From contig NC_084818.1 in assembly GCF_963583255.1 (NCBI RefSeq), positions 14,200,222 through 14,264,221 on the forward strand: a stretch of 64,000 nt of DNA, read 5' to 3'. Every line of letters starts with the position of its first letter. Within the stretch, counting starts at the first letter, position 1. Positions 12,340 through 24,019 of this stretch are shown one piece after another. Origin of the DNA: Pyrus communis. Its lineage: Eukaryota; Streptophyta; Magnoliopsida; Rosales; Rosaceae. Made by a program: the position numbers and the translations under genes. Below the pieces are notes generated by a model that was not told the DNA's origin, ran no database searches, and saw nothing but the letters and a program-made list of their open reading frames with translations.

Positions 12340-13430
12340 AGAACACAGAATGTTATATGTTGATTTAAGTGTAGTGGATTTGAGTTGCTTTGGGAACTCA
12401 AGTGTGAGAGCTTCGGGACTACGAAATGATGTCAACGGTTCAAAATAGAAAAATAAAATTTTGAATCGTTAATGTCCAAAAGTGATCTTCAGGTCAATAA
12501 TTTTGGATTAATTATCAAATTAATGGACTGCTGGTCACTTTAATTAATTCAATAGATCAAGATCAAACAGGGTCAATCGTGGAAGCAAAAATAATGATAG
12601 GTGGGTCATATTAGCTTCAGTTGGCGATAGGCCAAGTGATAATTAAATTAGAATTAATCAACGTAAACCAAAGAGTCCCAAAAAGAAATAATTGGGTATG
12701 ATTTATAATGTGGGCATGCCAAAAATTGGCATTGGGTTGAAAAAATAATGCAGCCTAGCCTTATTGGGCTGGCTACAGTGTGGGGACAGGCCCTGCAGCA
12801 TGGCTACAAGTCATTGGGCCTCAGGGAAAGCTGCAAGTGCAGCCCAATTATGGTTGCAGGCTATTGGGCCAACCCTAAGATGAAGCCCAGCAGCAAAAGC
12901 TGCTAGTTTGGGCCAAAACGAGGCGCAGAAGCAAGCCCAACTGAAGGATGGCTTACAGGTTGACACTAAAAGCCCAGTAGAAGCTGGCTTTCAAGTTTGG
13001 GTCGGGGCAAGGCAAATCCAGCAGAGTAAACTGCTGGTGAGTTGGGCTAAGACGTGGGCGAAGCCCAGTAAGCAACGCGGGCCTGCTGCAGGGTAGCCAA
13101 GGGCACGGGACAAAGCCCAGCAGCATAGGGCTGTTGGTTTTGGGCCAGGGACACGGTAGGACATAATCCAAGAGAGCTGCATGCCTCTAGGAATTGGGCT
13201 AGGGCTGTGTGCCCATGTAACCCTACTAGGCTGAGGGCCTAGGTTGTTGTGCATGCACAGCAAAACCTAAAGGGTTGCTGCCGTGTGGTCTAAGGTGTCA
13301 AACAACGTTGTTCCCATGTGTGCTCCACGCAGCTGGGCTGCAGGTTGGAGACGGGGCTTGGTGGTGGTGCTAACGGCAGCGCGGCGAAGAGCCGCAGGTT
13401 ATGCTGCAAAAAATCCCACGTTAAAATTAT
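12340..13430. mobile_element. GC-rich retroelement-derived non-coding block
   Basis: From 12.7 to 13.4 kb the base composition rises sharply above its neighbours. The word gcccag/ctgggc recurs many times in both orientations, so several accidental overlapping frames stay open. The 12.3-12.6 kb part lies where the 5' leader or LTR of the minus-strand copia element should be. I interpret the whole block as LTR/leader sequence of that element or of an adjacent copia element. No protein family is recognised. Confidence 0.4.
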
Positions 13431-13555
13431 TTTTATTTTTTTTTCTTTTTCGACTTTTCTAGGGTTTGGAAAACTCTAAATTGCTTCTAATTTTGTTCGA
13501 TGCTTTGACTCACAAATTCCACATAGCGATTTATAATTGAGTAATGCATGAACAT

Positions 13556-13592
13556 GTGTGTGTATGTATGTGTGTGTGTATATATATATATT
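13556..13592. repeat. (GT)n/(TA)n microsatellite
   Basis: A compound simple repeat: gtgtgtgtatgtatgtgtg runs directly into a short tatata tract. Confidence 0.9.
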
Positions 13593-13956
13593 GACAAATA
13601 TATGAACATATACAATATATATCGGAAGGTAAATATAAATGTAAGGGATTCATGCATCATGTGGAATGTTTTTATGTTTCATGATTGTTTCAAATATCTT
13701 CCTTTATTTTAAAAGAATCTAATTGGCAAAAAATAATTGAGCCTTTGAATTTGTAGAACATTCTTCCCTAAAAGCTGGAATTGCATCTCCATTGCATTGT
13801 ATCATGTTCAACAAACAAAAATTAAACTGAGTCAATAGCATGTAGATCAATTCAATAAAATAATAAATTAATTATAAAAGAACGATTAAAACGTAATGCT
13901 CCCCTGATTAAAGAATAAACTTTGTTTAGCACAACATCAAGAGCGTGCTGATAATG

Positions 13957-14290
13957 TGTTGTAGGCATAATTTACTCAACAATATGGAGACCATAGAGAG
14001 AGGGGTGCATCAAAGTACAGATAAAGAGAGAGATGTGTAATTGTGAGGTGTGGTCATCTTACCCCATTGTGCCTTTATTATAGTAGTAAGGAAGGTAAAT
14101 TCCTTACCCCAATAGGATTACAACTCTAATAGAAAAATATCTAGTCTAAGAGATATAGTAGAATCCCACAAGGATATCCCTAGATATGATAGGATTTACA
14201 TAATCACATTCCTAATCTAATAGGACTGCCACAATAGTTATGGTTATTTTTGTAATAATCTTTTTCTTCTGTCGTACGGAGTTATCAACA
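13957..14290 (-). mobile_element. Copia-type LTR with adjacent primer-binding-like site
   Basis: Read on the minus strand the segment begins TGTTGATAAC and ends CCTACAACA, so it has TG...CA termini and short inverted ends. Just outside the 3' end (about 13956-13940) the minus strand reads cattatcagcacgctc, a primer-binding-like motif that I associate with plant copia LTRs. A matching target duplication is not clear (taatg against tatat), so this may be one LTR of a broken element rather than a solo LTR. It lies within 300 bp of the 3' end of the methyltransferase gene. Confidence 0.5.
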
Positions 14291-14569
14291 TATATAAAGC
14301 AAAATAGTCTTTTGGTTAACTTTTACAAGCATGACAAATGACGTTGCTTCACTAAAATGGTTGTTCCAGACATTAGCTTAGTCAAGTTAGCTAGAGCTGT
14401 GCTCTCACTTCCGCACACTCCAATATGGTGCCTGTTTCAACATATCATCTATTGGTGGGTTGGCCTATGGGTGTTGATCAAGTAAATTGAAAACCGCAGG
14501 CAGCTCTATATACAGAACCTTCACAAAGAGAGACGTGCACAGATATTGACCATCATGAAGTTTATGGAA

Positions 14570-17500
14570 TCACAAAGTTGTATGGTTTTTAGGCTGTAAC
14601 ACATACAAGAAAATTCCGCCGGCAACTGAAACATTGAGCGACTCAAATTCCCCTGCCATTGGAATGCTTACAAGCTCACAGAGCCGACGAGATTTCTCAG
14701 ACAGCCCACGTCCTTTACTGCCCAAAATCAAGCTCACTGGCATATTTGCGAATGAATCTGCAAGCTTTTGAGAAAGGTGCGACACTGGCTTCGATTTTTC
14801 TTCAGTTCCCGGATGGCCAGCTAGCAGCTTTAGTTGGAATTCGTTTTTCAAGGATTGAAGATGATTCCATGTACCAGAAACAATAGGGAGCTGAAATGAG
14901 GCTCCTCGGCTGGCTCGAAGTGCCTTCTCATTGAATGGATCACAACATCCAGGAAGTAGAAAAGCACCATTCTGTTAAACATCGGCCCCAGAAACATACA
15001 TCTTTTAAACATTAATTAATACGGAACAATCAAACCACATAGGAAAATGCAATAGAAGCATTATAAGATAGCACCATAAAAAAGGGAACACAGAGAAGTA
15101 TGAAGATACATCCCTAGTCCAGCTGTTTTGCCAATCGATCTAGTTAAACATGTTAAGAATATTTGAAGAGAAACTCTAAAGGCCATCAACGTACCACAGT
15201 CCTCCACAATGTACTAAACACGGCACTGGCAAACTTATTGGAATTAATTGTATACAAATAAGAACAACATTGGGAACACCAATCAAGCTCAGTCTATTCT
15301 TTGATGAGTGATGGAGATAACAGTTTTAATAAAACCTTGAAAGGATATGAAAGACTAGGAAAACCAAGAGAATAGCTTTTCAAAATAAAGAATAAATAAA
15401 AACTTGTACCAAGTAAAATATGAAGAGGAAAGAGGAGAGAAAAAATAAATAAAAATCTGAGGTTTACGACTTATTCCTTACCCATCCAAAGGCCATAGCT
15501 GATCTGAGCAGCGTACCAAGGTTACCCGGATCCTGCAGTGAATAACTTTTTAATTTTTATTGATTGTTGATGCAGATGCCCATAAAGTTAATGAAATCAA
15601 ATGCCTGAAATTACAACCAGCAGATTAAACTACATTTTGGAACTAAGACATCAAATTTACATTTTTCTAAACGAAAAGATAAAGAAGCAGGGGAAACCAA
15701 ATTTTATCACAATCTTTGCAATAAATAATAGATGAGTTACAGAGATGAGGAGAACTTAAAATGAAATCCATTGTTTCTTGTAAAAAGTAGGTCAAAGTAT
15801 AGTATCGTTAATCTTTATTTTCTGCAGAATTGAAAGCATGTCATTTATTTGTGACATAAGGAAAACTTATGTAATTGATTTGCAGAATTTGAGACAAGAA
15901 AAAGGCCGCGCCATCAGAATATCCATTACTAAATGCTGGGATTCTATTTATAAAGCCAAATAGAAATGCGATGTTGTGCCTTTCCTTTATGAACAAGAAC
16001 ATACAAGAAATTGCAGAAGGCGCCAAACTAATCAGGAAATTTCCACTGAATGACTAAGCATTGAAATCTCAATATTTGATTTCTAGTAGACACTTCAAAG
16101 ATTTTAGAGGAAAACCAGGCTGAATTTGTTTCCGTATTTATTTTTTGGGCAAAGCATTAAAAACTCTCTGAAAAATTCATAGTTGACGATACAATTGCTT
16201 CACATGACAGAAGACTAATCAGTGACCATACAGCCAAGAGGTACATGGTGACATCTTTAAACACGAAGGTGCAAGAATACAATACTTGAAAAAATTAACA
16301 TGATCTAGTGTCAAGTCAGTGGAAGAGTCACCTGGACACCATCAAGGACTACAACTCGATGGGGAGATGGGAACCACGTCTTACAGTTTACCTCCTTTTG
16401 TTCAGCATCTATGTCTGAGAAACTAGTAGGAATTCTCATTAGAGCAATTGCTTCAATGGATTCAGTTGATTGCATCCCTGAAAGTTTTTTCATCACGACA
16501 GAACTCACTTGCACAATACGAAGAGAGAATTCATTAATCCATTCAGGGACCTCAGCTTTATCAAGTAGAAGCAAACAATCTATTATAACAGTTTTCTCTT
16601 GCGATGACTTTTGAAACCTGCATATTTCCCTGAAAACGAAATCTTCAGAATACATGACCACGTATTTTGCATATGAGACACCAATTATAGTAGAAATTGA
16701 ATGTTATTATATAAATTTAAATTAAACCTTCTCTTCAGCTCCATACAAAATGACCAAAAAATGCAAAAACATACATCCAACAATACAATTATGCAAAAAT
16801 CAAATCAAATAAACGAAAATAATAACAGGAGATGACATGCTACACGTACTGTGAATGGTTAATGAAAAAAACAACAAATTTCCTTCGAGTCTTTGACACA
16901 ACAGCATTGACATTGGACAGAGAGATCCTAATAAATCCTATAAACAGTTACGGAGGAGTAGCCAAGATTAAGTATAAAAAGGATGTGAAGGTTGTTGTTT
17001 ATGACAATAAAATATACATTACATGTGGAACAGGGTACAACATTGATTAATGAATAAAACAGACAAAAGAAAACAGAAAAAAGCATCATAATTGTGAGGA
17101 GCGTCAAAGCAAGTACGTTCTTAGCTGGTATAAGACTTCTAGCAAAGAAGGGAAGATCAACCCAAAGGCACCCTCCTCGTCACAATGTTCTGGACGCTTT
17201 ATCACGTCCAGTCCAGGCCAGGCTCGAGCTTGGTTTCTAAAATTGTTTTCTGAATTTGTTCACTTCCAAAGCATTCCAAAATGACTTAGAACTTCTATGT
17301 TATGGTTTTTCTTTTTCAGTTGATTAAGATCCTAGCACTTCTCGCAACATAAAATACCAAGTTTATCTTTCAAGGGTTATCTTTCTTACGATTATGATTC
17401 GGAAACTTTTATTGTAAACTTAGAACCCGTTTGATAACCATTTCAGTTAGTTTTTAGCTTTCAGTTCTCAAAACAATAAGAAGTGAACAAATACTGAAAA

Positions 17501-18079
17501 CTGAAAACTGAAAACGAAATGGTTATCAGGAGATAGTTGCCCATCATACTATGCAAACCAAAGGGGAACAGTAGGTTATGGGATTGATCGTTTGGGCACA
17601 GAGCTTTGTACTCTCAAAACCTACTATAAAGAAAAAGATTTCAAGATTGGATTTTTATCCTCTTTATCTTTGTGTCCACTTTCCCAGCAACCAAACAGGA
17701 CAAGACAGAAATATAGCAGGTACCCAATTGAGATTTGGGCAAGTTAAGCGACAATTACGAAGAACCCAAATAAATTGAAGTGGAAAAGAGAAGGATAAGC
17801 ATGAAACCTGATAGGTGTGGCACCTACAACGAGAGCTGAACCATGGCTGTGGCGATAAGATGAACTGTGGCGGAGCTTGTGGCAGTGTTTGACGAATGGG
17901 TTTGAGGTGCTGGTTATGGAGGTAACGTGGGACGGCAGTGGAAGCTTGAAGTCAGTGTCTGAAAAGTTAGTCGGAGTAAGGGTTTGTCTTTGATCAATTG
18001 ATAACTGTGAGTACGAGTCCCAAACTTTGAGCTTTCTGGGGGGAATGGCTGCCACTGAGATTATGTTTGAGCATTGCAT
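14570..18079 (-). CDS. SpoU/TrmH-type RNA 2'-O-ribose methyltransferase, 4 exons, 340 aa
   Basis: Minus-strand exons are 18079-17808, 16629-16332, 15532-15482 and 14971-14570. All have GT-AG borders and sum to 341 codons. Residues 1-70 are Ser/Thr-rich and acid-poor, which suits an organelle transit peptide. Next comes an RNA-binding-like substrate domain (HGSALVVGATPIREIC ... RIVQVSSVVMKKLSGMQS). The SpoU catalytic fold then shows all three signature motifs: DPGNLGTLLRSAMAF (motif 1, residues 191-205), SLILGSKGRGLS (motif 2) and SIPMAGEFESLNVSVAGGIF (motif 3). These form the trefoil-knot AdoMet site. The family methylates ribose 2'-OH in rRNA or tRNA; the target nucleotide is not evident. 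Exon 3 is only 51 nt and carries motif 1. Its start ATG is the first in the frame. Confidence 0.93.
17425..17530. mobile_element. Short MITE-like inverted repeat inside intron 1 of the methyltransferase gene
   Basis: The left end acccgtttgataaccatttcag is mirrored by the right end aacgaaatggttatcagg around a centre rich in tgaaaactgaaaac repeats. Size and ends fit a small non-autonomous DNA element. A target duplication is not clear. Confidence 0.5.
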
Positions 18080-18289
18080 TTTCTCCTCGCAGTTCTACTG
18101 CGAATACATCAATTCCCCAGTAAAGGCCAGCTTTGGAAAGGAAGGGGAAGGGGTAAAGTTATATGAACTTTTGAGTCAAGGTCCACGGACCGCTTCACAA
18201 ATTTAATAATCACTTTTATTAATTTTAAATTTCAGATATCAAAATGATAAGTTATATAAATTTTATGGATCATTCTGGCTAAAAAATCG

Positions 18290-18540
18290 AATTAAATAAG
18301 TTCTCCTTTGAGATATTCCTTGAACTAGTTCTTCAAGATATTTCCAAAATTTCTCCTTCAGACTCCTATCTAACCCCACATGAGGTTCATACTCACTAAT
18401 CACATTAATGAGTTCTTGCCCTATCGCAATCTTGATTGCTATCATTCGATCCCTTACCCTTTTAACATCTACAACATCTTTTGTAAGAGTCTTATCCACT
18501 TAGTTTCCTGGAGCCCCATCATGAAAATTTAAAACTAGTA
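18290..18540 (-). mobile_element. LINE endonuclease (EEP domain) fragment
   Basis: The minus strand encodes a piece that resembles the endonuclease region of plant non-LTR retroelements: QETKW near 18.52 kb, then after a deletion KDVVDVKRVRDRMIAIKI and LINVISEYEPHVGLDRSLKE. Similar sequences are often annotated as 'craniofacial development protein 2-like' because of this transposon domain. Frame breaks and the absence of the GGDFNG motif show that it is a dead fragment. Confidence 0.6.
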
Positions 18541-19377
18541 ATGTTTAATAATAAATTGGTCATTACAAAATTCCATGACAATCGACATAATTATTTTTAA
18601 ATCCATGATAAAAGTCTCACGAACTTCATTTAAATATCCATGTAGAATTCAATCAAAATCCATGAGGATCTACGACGTTAAGGAAACTTCCTCAAAATCT
18701 ATGTATAACTTTATGAAAATCCATTGAACTATACAATACACTTCCTGAGTTTTTTGTCTTTGCAAATACCTCTCTCCCTAGCTAATATTTTGATGAATTT
18801 CGTCTTGGTTGCAAAATCCAACAAATTCTCTTGCCTATGTGTTAAGGAAATATTTTTGTTCTCCACCTTATTGATTACCGTTGGATGAGTTTGATTTAAT
18901 CTCTTACTACACAAATATCTAAATTTAAACTCATCTTAGAAAATTTAAAAGGGTGGTGAGCACCACTTCCCTTAACAACTAACAATTTAATTCACTAACG
19001 CTATCGTTTGTAAAATGAGACTAATTTAAGGATATTCAATTGTTCTTTTAAATCTGAAGTAATAAATTAAAATTTTAAATGAATCTATAAAATTACAAGC
19101 GCATTGAATTAGGATTTGGATTTAAAAGAACTAAAACGCAAAGGATTTTGGTGGATTTTAATGGATTTCATTGTGTATTTTTTTAGGCTTTTAAAAAAAT
19201 CACCTCCCTTTTGGAGAGAATTTACTCAAAAAATCCTATAGATTTCTTGGAAGTTCATTAAAACTCTATAAATTTATACCTCTTTTAAAATCTTTTGAAA
19301 TCTCAATTAAATACGTCTGTTCGAGCAAGCCTATAAAGAGTAATGTGAGCTTATCATGAGCTCTAACCCACACCACC
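18541..19377. other. AT-rich upstream region of the UGT pseudogene
   Basis: No gene is recognised. The sequence is dominated by runs such as aaatccat and aaaatcc in both orientations, which suggests decayed repeat DNA. The last 100 bp would be the former promoter and 5' UTR of the UGT relic. Confidence 0.4.
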
Positions 19378-20792
19378 ATGAGCTCCTTAATTGAACCTAA
19401 GAAGCTTCTTCACATAGCCTTATTTCCATGGCTGGTATTAGGTCACATAATACCATTTCTTGAGGTTGCCAAGCACATAGCTCGGAGGGGTCACAAAGTT
19501 TCCTTCATATCGACCCCAAGAAACATCCAACGCCTCCCCAAAATCCCACCAGACTTAATTCCTTCGATCACCTTAGTCCAAATCCCGCCACCGTGCATCG
19601 AAAGCCTCCCGGAGAATGTAGAGGCCACCATGAACGTGCCATATGACCTAATCCCATTCCTAAAATTGGCTCGTGACAGACTTGAACAAGGTATTTTTGA
19701 TTTCCTCCAAACTCACTCGCCCGATTGGATTATTCATGATTACACCCCTCACTGGTTACACACTATAGCTTCCAATCTTGGCATTCGTCGAGCTCATCTT
19801 AGTCTTTTCAATGCGTTTTCAGTATGTTTTTTTGGACCAACGGTACCAGATGTACTAAATTGATATAGTCCTAGAACAGCACCTGAGCACTTTACTGTCC
19901 CACCTGAGTGGGTTCCTTTTCCTTCAAAGTTATATTATAGGCCTTTTGAGACCAAGAAAATGTTCGACAGAAAGCAAGAAAATGCATCTGGAATCACAGA
20001 TTGGGATCGTATGGCGTCAACAATACAAGGTTGTCAAGTCTATCTTTTTCGAAGTTGTAGAGAGATCGTAGGGGATTGGCTCGATTTGCTTCCAGAGCTT
20101 CATGGGAGACCCGTGATTCCACTAGGGTTATTGCCACCAATGGATTTTGTTCAATCCAGTGAAGAGAAAGAAGATAGCAACTGGCCCTTGATTTGTGAGT
20201 GATTAGACAACCAAGAGAAACAGAATGTAGTTTACATTGCACTCGGAAGTGAGGTTAATTCAAGTCAACAAGACTTCACTGAGTTGGCTCTTGGACTAGA
20301 GCTATCCGGGTTGCCCTTTTTTTTTAGGTTCTTAGAAGGCCCGGTTGGTCAAAAGATGCTGATTCTGTCGAGCTGCCGGAGAGGTTTGAGGACCAGGCCG
20401 AGGGTCATGGGATTGTTTGGACAACTTGGGCACCTCAACACAAAATCTTGGCTCACAAGGCAACCGGGGGATTCTTGACACACTGCGGTTGGAGTTCACT
20501 CATAGAAGGACTACACTATGGTCAAGCTCTTATCATGTTGCCCTTCTTATATGACCAAGGGTTAAACGCCAGGTTTGGGGACAAGAAAATTGGAATTGAG
20601 GTGCCAAGAAACGAAGACGATGGATCGTTTATTAAGGACTGGGTGGCTGAGTCACTAAATTTGGCTGTGGTGGATGAGGAAGGGAAGGCTTACAGGGATG
20701 GAGCCAAAGAATACAGTGCATTATTTGGAGATAAGGACCTCCATGACAGATACATGGACAAATGCGTGGACCATTTAGAAAAGCATACTTGA
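19378..20792 (+). pseudogene. UGT91-like UDP-glycosyltransferase pseudogene
   Basis: The decayed single-exon gene covers the full length of a plant family 1 UDP-sugar glycosyltransferase. The N-terminus has [20 protein letters not shown] with the expected catalytic His, followed by [16 protein letters not shown]. The middle includes VPPEWVPFPSKLYY and VYLFRSCREI. The C-terminal PSPG box that binds UDP-sugar is preserved ([20 protein letters not shown], then [20 protein letters not shown] and YDQ). It is disabled by TGA at 19861-19863 (CGA Arg likely), TGA at 20200-20202 (TGG Trp likely), and a frameshift in a T9 tract at 20317-20325, after which the frame changes. The FPW, STPRNI and DQGLNAR motifs point to the UGT91/79 clade. 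It may still be transcribed but cannot give a full enzyme. Confidence 0.9.
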
Positions 20793-21685
20793 GCTTTGTA
20801 CGTTTTTGCCCCGGAAAGAGGCCACATTGTTGTGTGATATGTATGCACTTTTATATTTTCTGAAATGAATTTTAGTATTTGTTATGATCTGATATTCTTA
20901 ATATATCTAAAATCATAAAAACCTTGATAGCAATTTTTTATGGATTGAAAATTTTTTTATAAGTATGTCATTCTAATAAGTCGTAGACATCTAAAAAGAG
21001 TAAAAAGTTTTATAGTAAGGTTCACCCTCGCACTTAGGTTGTGCACATGATTTGCACATGATCCGTATTAACAGTATAAATAGTATAATGACAACACACT
21101 ATCTACATCCTATCAAAATGGTGGGATACATTATCAATAGACTATCTAGCCGAACCATGGGCGAATAACCATGCGCATAACCCAGGTGCCCGAGTGAGCA
21201 GCCCTCAAAAGGCATCTAACCTACTAGCAAGTTACTCTTTTCAACCATGTCCTATAAGGATTAGGAGAATGGTGGTTCTACTTTAGCTAAGAAGAAGAGG
21301 CAGCGGAAGGGGGAGGGTTTGAACCCAATATGCAATGAGTTGAAAAGAATCTTATTATCATACCTCGGACTCAGGATCAGTTAAAAAAAAAAAAAAAAAA
21401 AAACCCAAATCCGGAACATGAGCTAAAAAAGATAAAGGAACTGAAAGGATGAAAAATTAAAATCCTCTCACAAAAACAAATCACAATTCTTTACAAGGCT
21501 AAATAAATAACTGAATAAATAATAATTCTAACCACTACTGGATGACTCGTTGACCGGGGACTAGACCACTACTGGATGAGAAACCCTATAGCACACGATA
21601 GACTACCTCTTCCAAGCGATCAGCTCTCTGGTGGTTAGTGCTCTAATGATGGGCTCTAGTGCACGTGATAGACTACCTGTCGCAA
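20793..21685. other. Intergenic DNA with short repeats
   Basis: No gene is recognised. A poly(A) run of about 20 bases lies near 21383-21402. The 21.5-21.67 kb stretch repeats two short phrases, accactactggatga and a dyad around gatagactacct. Confidence 0.4.
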
Positions 21686-21689
21686 AAGA

Positions 21690-21816
21690 CCAATGCCTAC
21701 TTGCTAGGTTTTGGGAAGACAAGAAGGTTGGGGGTGAAGTACCAAGATATGAACAAAGAATGCAGTGCCTTATGTGTTTAGAATCTGGAAAAGCACTTAC
21801 AAACATAAGAATGTAG
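21690..21816 (+). pseudogene. Fragment of a second UGT91-like gene
   Basis: The plus strand reads CLLARFWEDKKVGGEVPRYE, which matches the segment just after the PSPG box in the pseudogene upstream ([17 protein letters not shown]). The next bases (aaagaatgcagtgcctta) resemble that gene's KEYSAL region after an internal deletion of about 90 bp. It is a truncated relic of a tandem UGT copy. Confidence 0.65.
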
Positions 21817-22118
21817 GTGGCCTTTGTTTCCTCCTCCTATCTTTCAAATCTATAGGCACGAATAGATTTGTGTGAAACCATTGCTTTCTAAAGGTTCACG
21901 CGAATATCCTTCCATTTCTAATCTCCTGTCGTCAATACAAAAAAAATATAAAAAAAATGAGTTCACTAAACTAGTTCCAAATAGGCCTGGTTTTGGCACT
22001 TTCAGTTAAGCGTTTGACACTCCAAATGATTATTTTATAATTGTTGTACACTCACAAGAAAATATCACGCGCTAATTTAAGTGTGTCAAAAATCACTATC
22101 TTTGTTAGAGATACATAT

Positions 22119-22414
22119 TGTGGAGCCAAAAATAATCAAAAGGTGACACATGGATTTTTGGGTTAAGAACAAAATTACCCTCGAGACACACCAGAATTCC
22201 AATTCTCTTGCTAAACTCTCTAAATTCTCCAAATATTTTTCCCTCAAAATTCTAACTTTGGCATTGAAGGTTCTTCGACCAAAGCTCCCCCCCCCCCCCC
22301 TAAAAAAAAAAAATCATCATGGGCGTGTGAGACTCTTGGCCTTGACCTATGGTGTTATTTGTTTTGTAGGTGTAATTTTGTCCAAGAGTAAGGAGGAAGA
22401 AATTTGCATCCACA
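22119..22414 (+). repeat. 5' LTR of the gypsy element
   Basis: This 296-bp LTR starts TGTGGAGCCAAAAATAATC and ends TTGCATCCACA. It contains a C13/A12 homopolymer near 22290-22312, probably a site of replication slippage. The 3' LTR aligns along its length apart from a deletion. Confidence 0.92.
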
Positions 22415-22572
22415 AATTGGTGCTTTCATTGAGAGTTAAGTCACACGCTCGTAGAAGACTCTCACATCTAAGGTTTCTTGTTTTTTTGCCTATTTGTAGA
22501 TTTTTCGTACATTCTTATTCTAGGACTTTTTATTTCTAAAAATCCTTTGATAAAACATAAAAGAAAAGTACA

Positions 22573-23905
22573 ATGGCAAGAGATTCAGAAACCTCGACGA
22601 ACGAAAATTTCAATGATCAAGGATTAGAACCGCGGTGATCTGCAAGGCTTAACATAGCAGTGAGTGGAGCAGCACCCCCACGAGGCACCACCGTGGCAAC
22701 CACCATGGTGACCACCACGACAGCCACATTTGGCAAATCCCATGGGGCCACAACCACGGCCCAAGCCGTGCCATTCAAGCCCACACGAGCCCAAGCCCAA
22801 GGCAAGACGGCCCGAGCCACTCAAACCTGACGCGAACCCAACGCGTTGCCAAATCGAGCCCTAGCGTCGCACCCACGTGCGCCACACGCCTAGCAACCCA
22901 CTCCCGTGGACCAGCCTGCTTCCGCCAAGCAGCCCACTATTGTGGCCCAGCCTGCTCTCGTGGCCCAGCTTGCTCCCGTGGCCTTCCAAGATGCCCAAAT
23001 TGGTCCAAGATTAGTTCAACCATCCTGACTCCAAATTTCCGGACCGATGATCGAATCGGGAGTATTTTCACCACATTTTTATGTGTATTTGACATTTCTC
23101 AACTCAAATCTCGCGCCCGGAGTCTACCACACTTCCACTGCTTAAGGAGATACATTTCTTCCAAACTCTTCCAACCTAAATGGAGAACAGCACTTGTCTC
23201 GACAAGTCATTGAGTTGACGAGCACCCTTGCACAGCAGACAACCTTGGTGAACCAACTGTTACAATGCACCGAGATGCAACTTCTCCACGAGCGTCTTGG
23301 CAAGCAGCCACTTGACGAGCCATGAACCAAGTGTTCGGGCAATGTACACTCCCGACTGGGCCTTTGAGATAACATATACTCCCGTCTTAGCGCGCGGAGG
23401 AGCGTTCACTCTCGACTAGGCCCACGGACAAGCATACATTCACGGTTGGGGTCACAATTCGATAGTAAACATGAGCAACCTTCCAGACGAAGTGTTCATT
23501 CGCGACTAAGCCCACAAGGAGCATCATCCACCTCACATCAGAGTAGGCAGCACAACGGATGGAGAGAAGCAGTCACTCAATCCGGCTCAAGTTCAATCGG
23601 CAACCTACGAGGAATTCGCTCGTTTGTTAGGAACATACCACATGCATCGCAACCAAGGCATAAACAAGCCGAATACATAAAAGAGCAGCCTAGACTAGCA
23701 GGTCACGACTACGGGCAGCCGAAAGCTTCTCTACCCCCAACAAAGGCAAATTCAGGAAGAAGTAGAGAGACTTTTGACCAAGCGATTGAGCAATTTCCAA
23801 CGCAACAAGGTCATCGACGAGGCACTATGACTGGACATGACCAACATAAGTAGATCACCCTTCACAGACGAGATCGAGCAAGTAAAGCAGCCTTCTAAAA
23901 ATGAC
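22573..23905 (+). pseudogene. Gag remnant of the gypsy element
   Basis: A start-like ATG at 22573 opens MARDSETSTNENF but meets a stop within 25 codons. Beyond it, frames with gag-linker character persist. The longest is 23446-23853, with the repeated motif RSVHSRLSPQG and a basic, Gln/Ser-rich composition. At 23.86-23.89 kb a shifted frame gives PFTDEIEQVKQPSK, which resembles the start of the structured gag domain. After this the sequence jumps to a pol segment, so the rest of gag, protease and most of RT are deleted. Confidence 0.65.
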
Positions 23906-24019
23906 TTTTAGCAGACCACCCGTTAATTCAGAAAATTGATCATGAAAAAAAAAATCTAACTCTGGCGGACTCTTTCGCTTTGACAGACAATCATGCACTT
24001 TAGGATAAGGCTCGCCAAT

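Noticed and set aside
12908..13263. Overlapping frames in the GC-rich block
   Set aside because: Low-complexity recurrence of gcccag keeps several frames open at once; none shows a domain.
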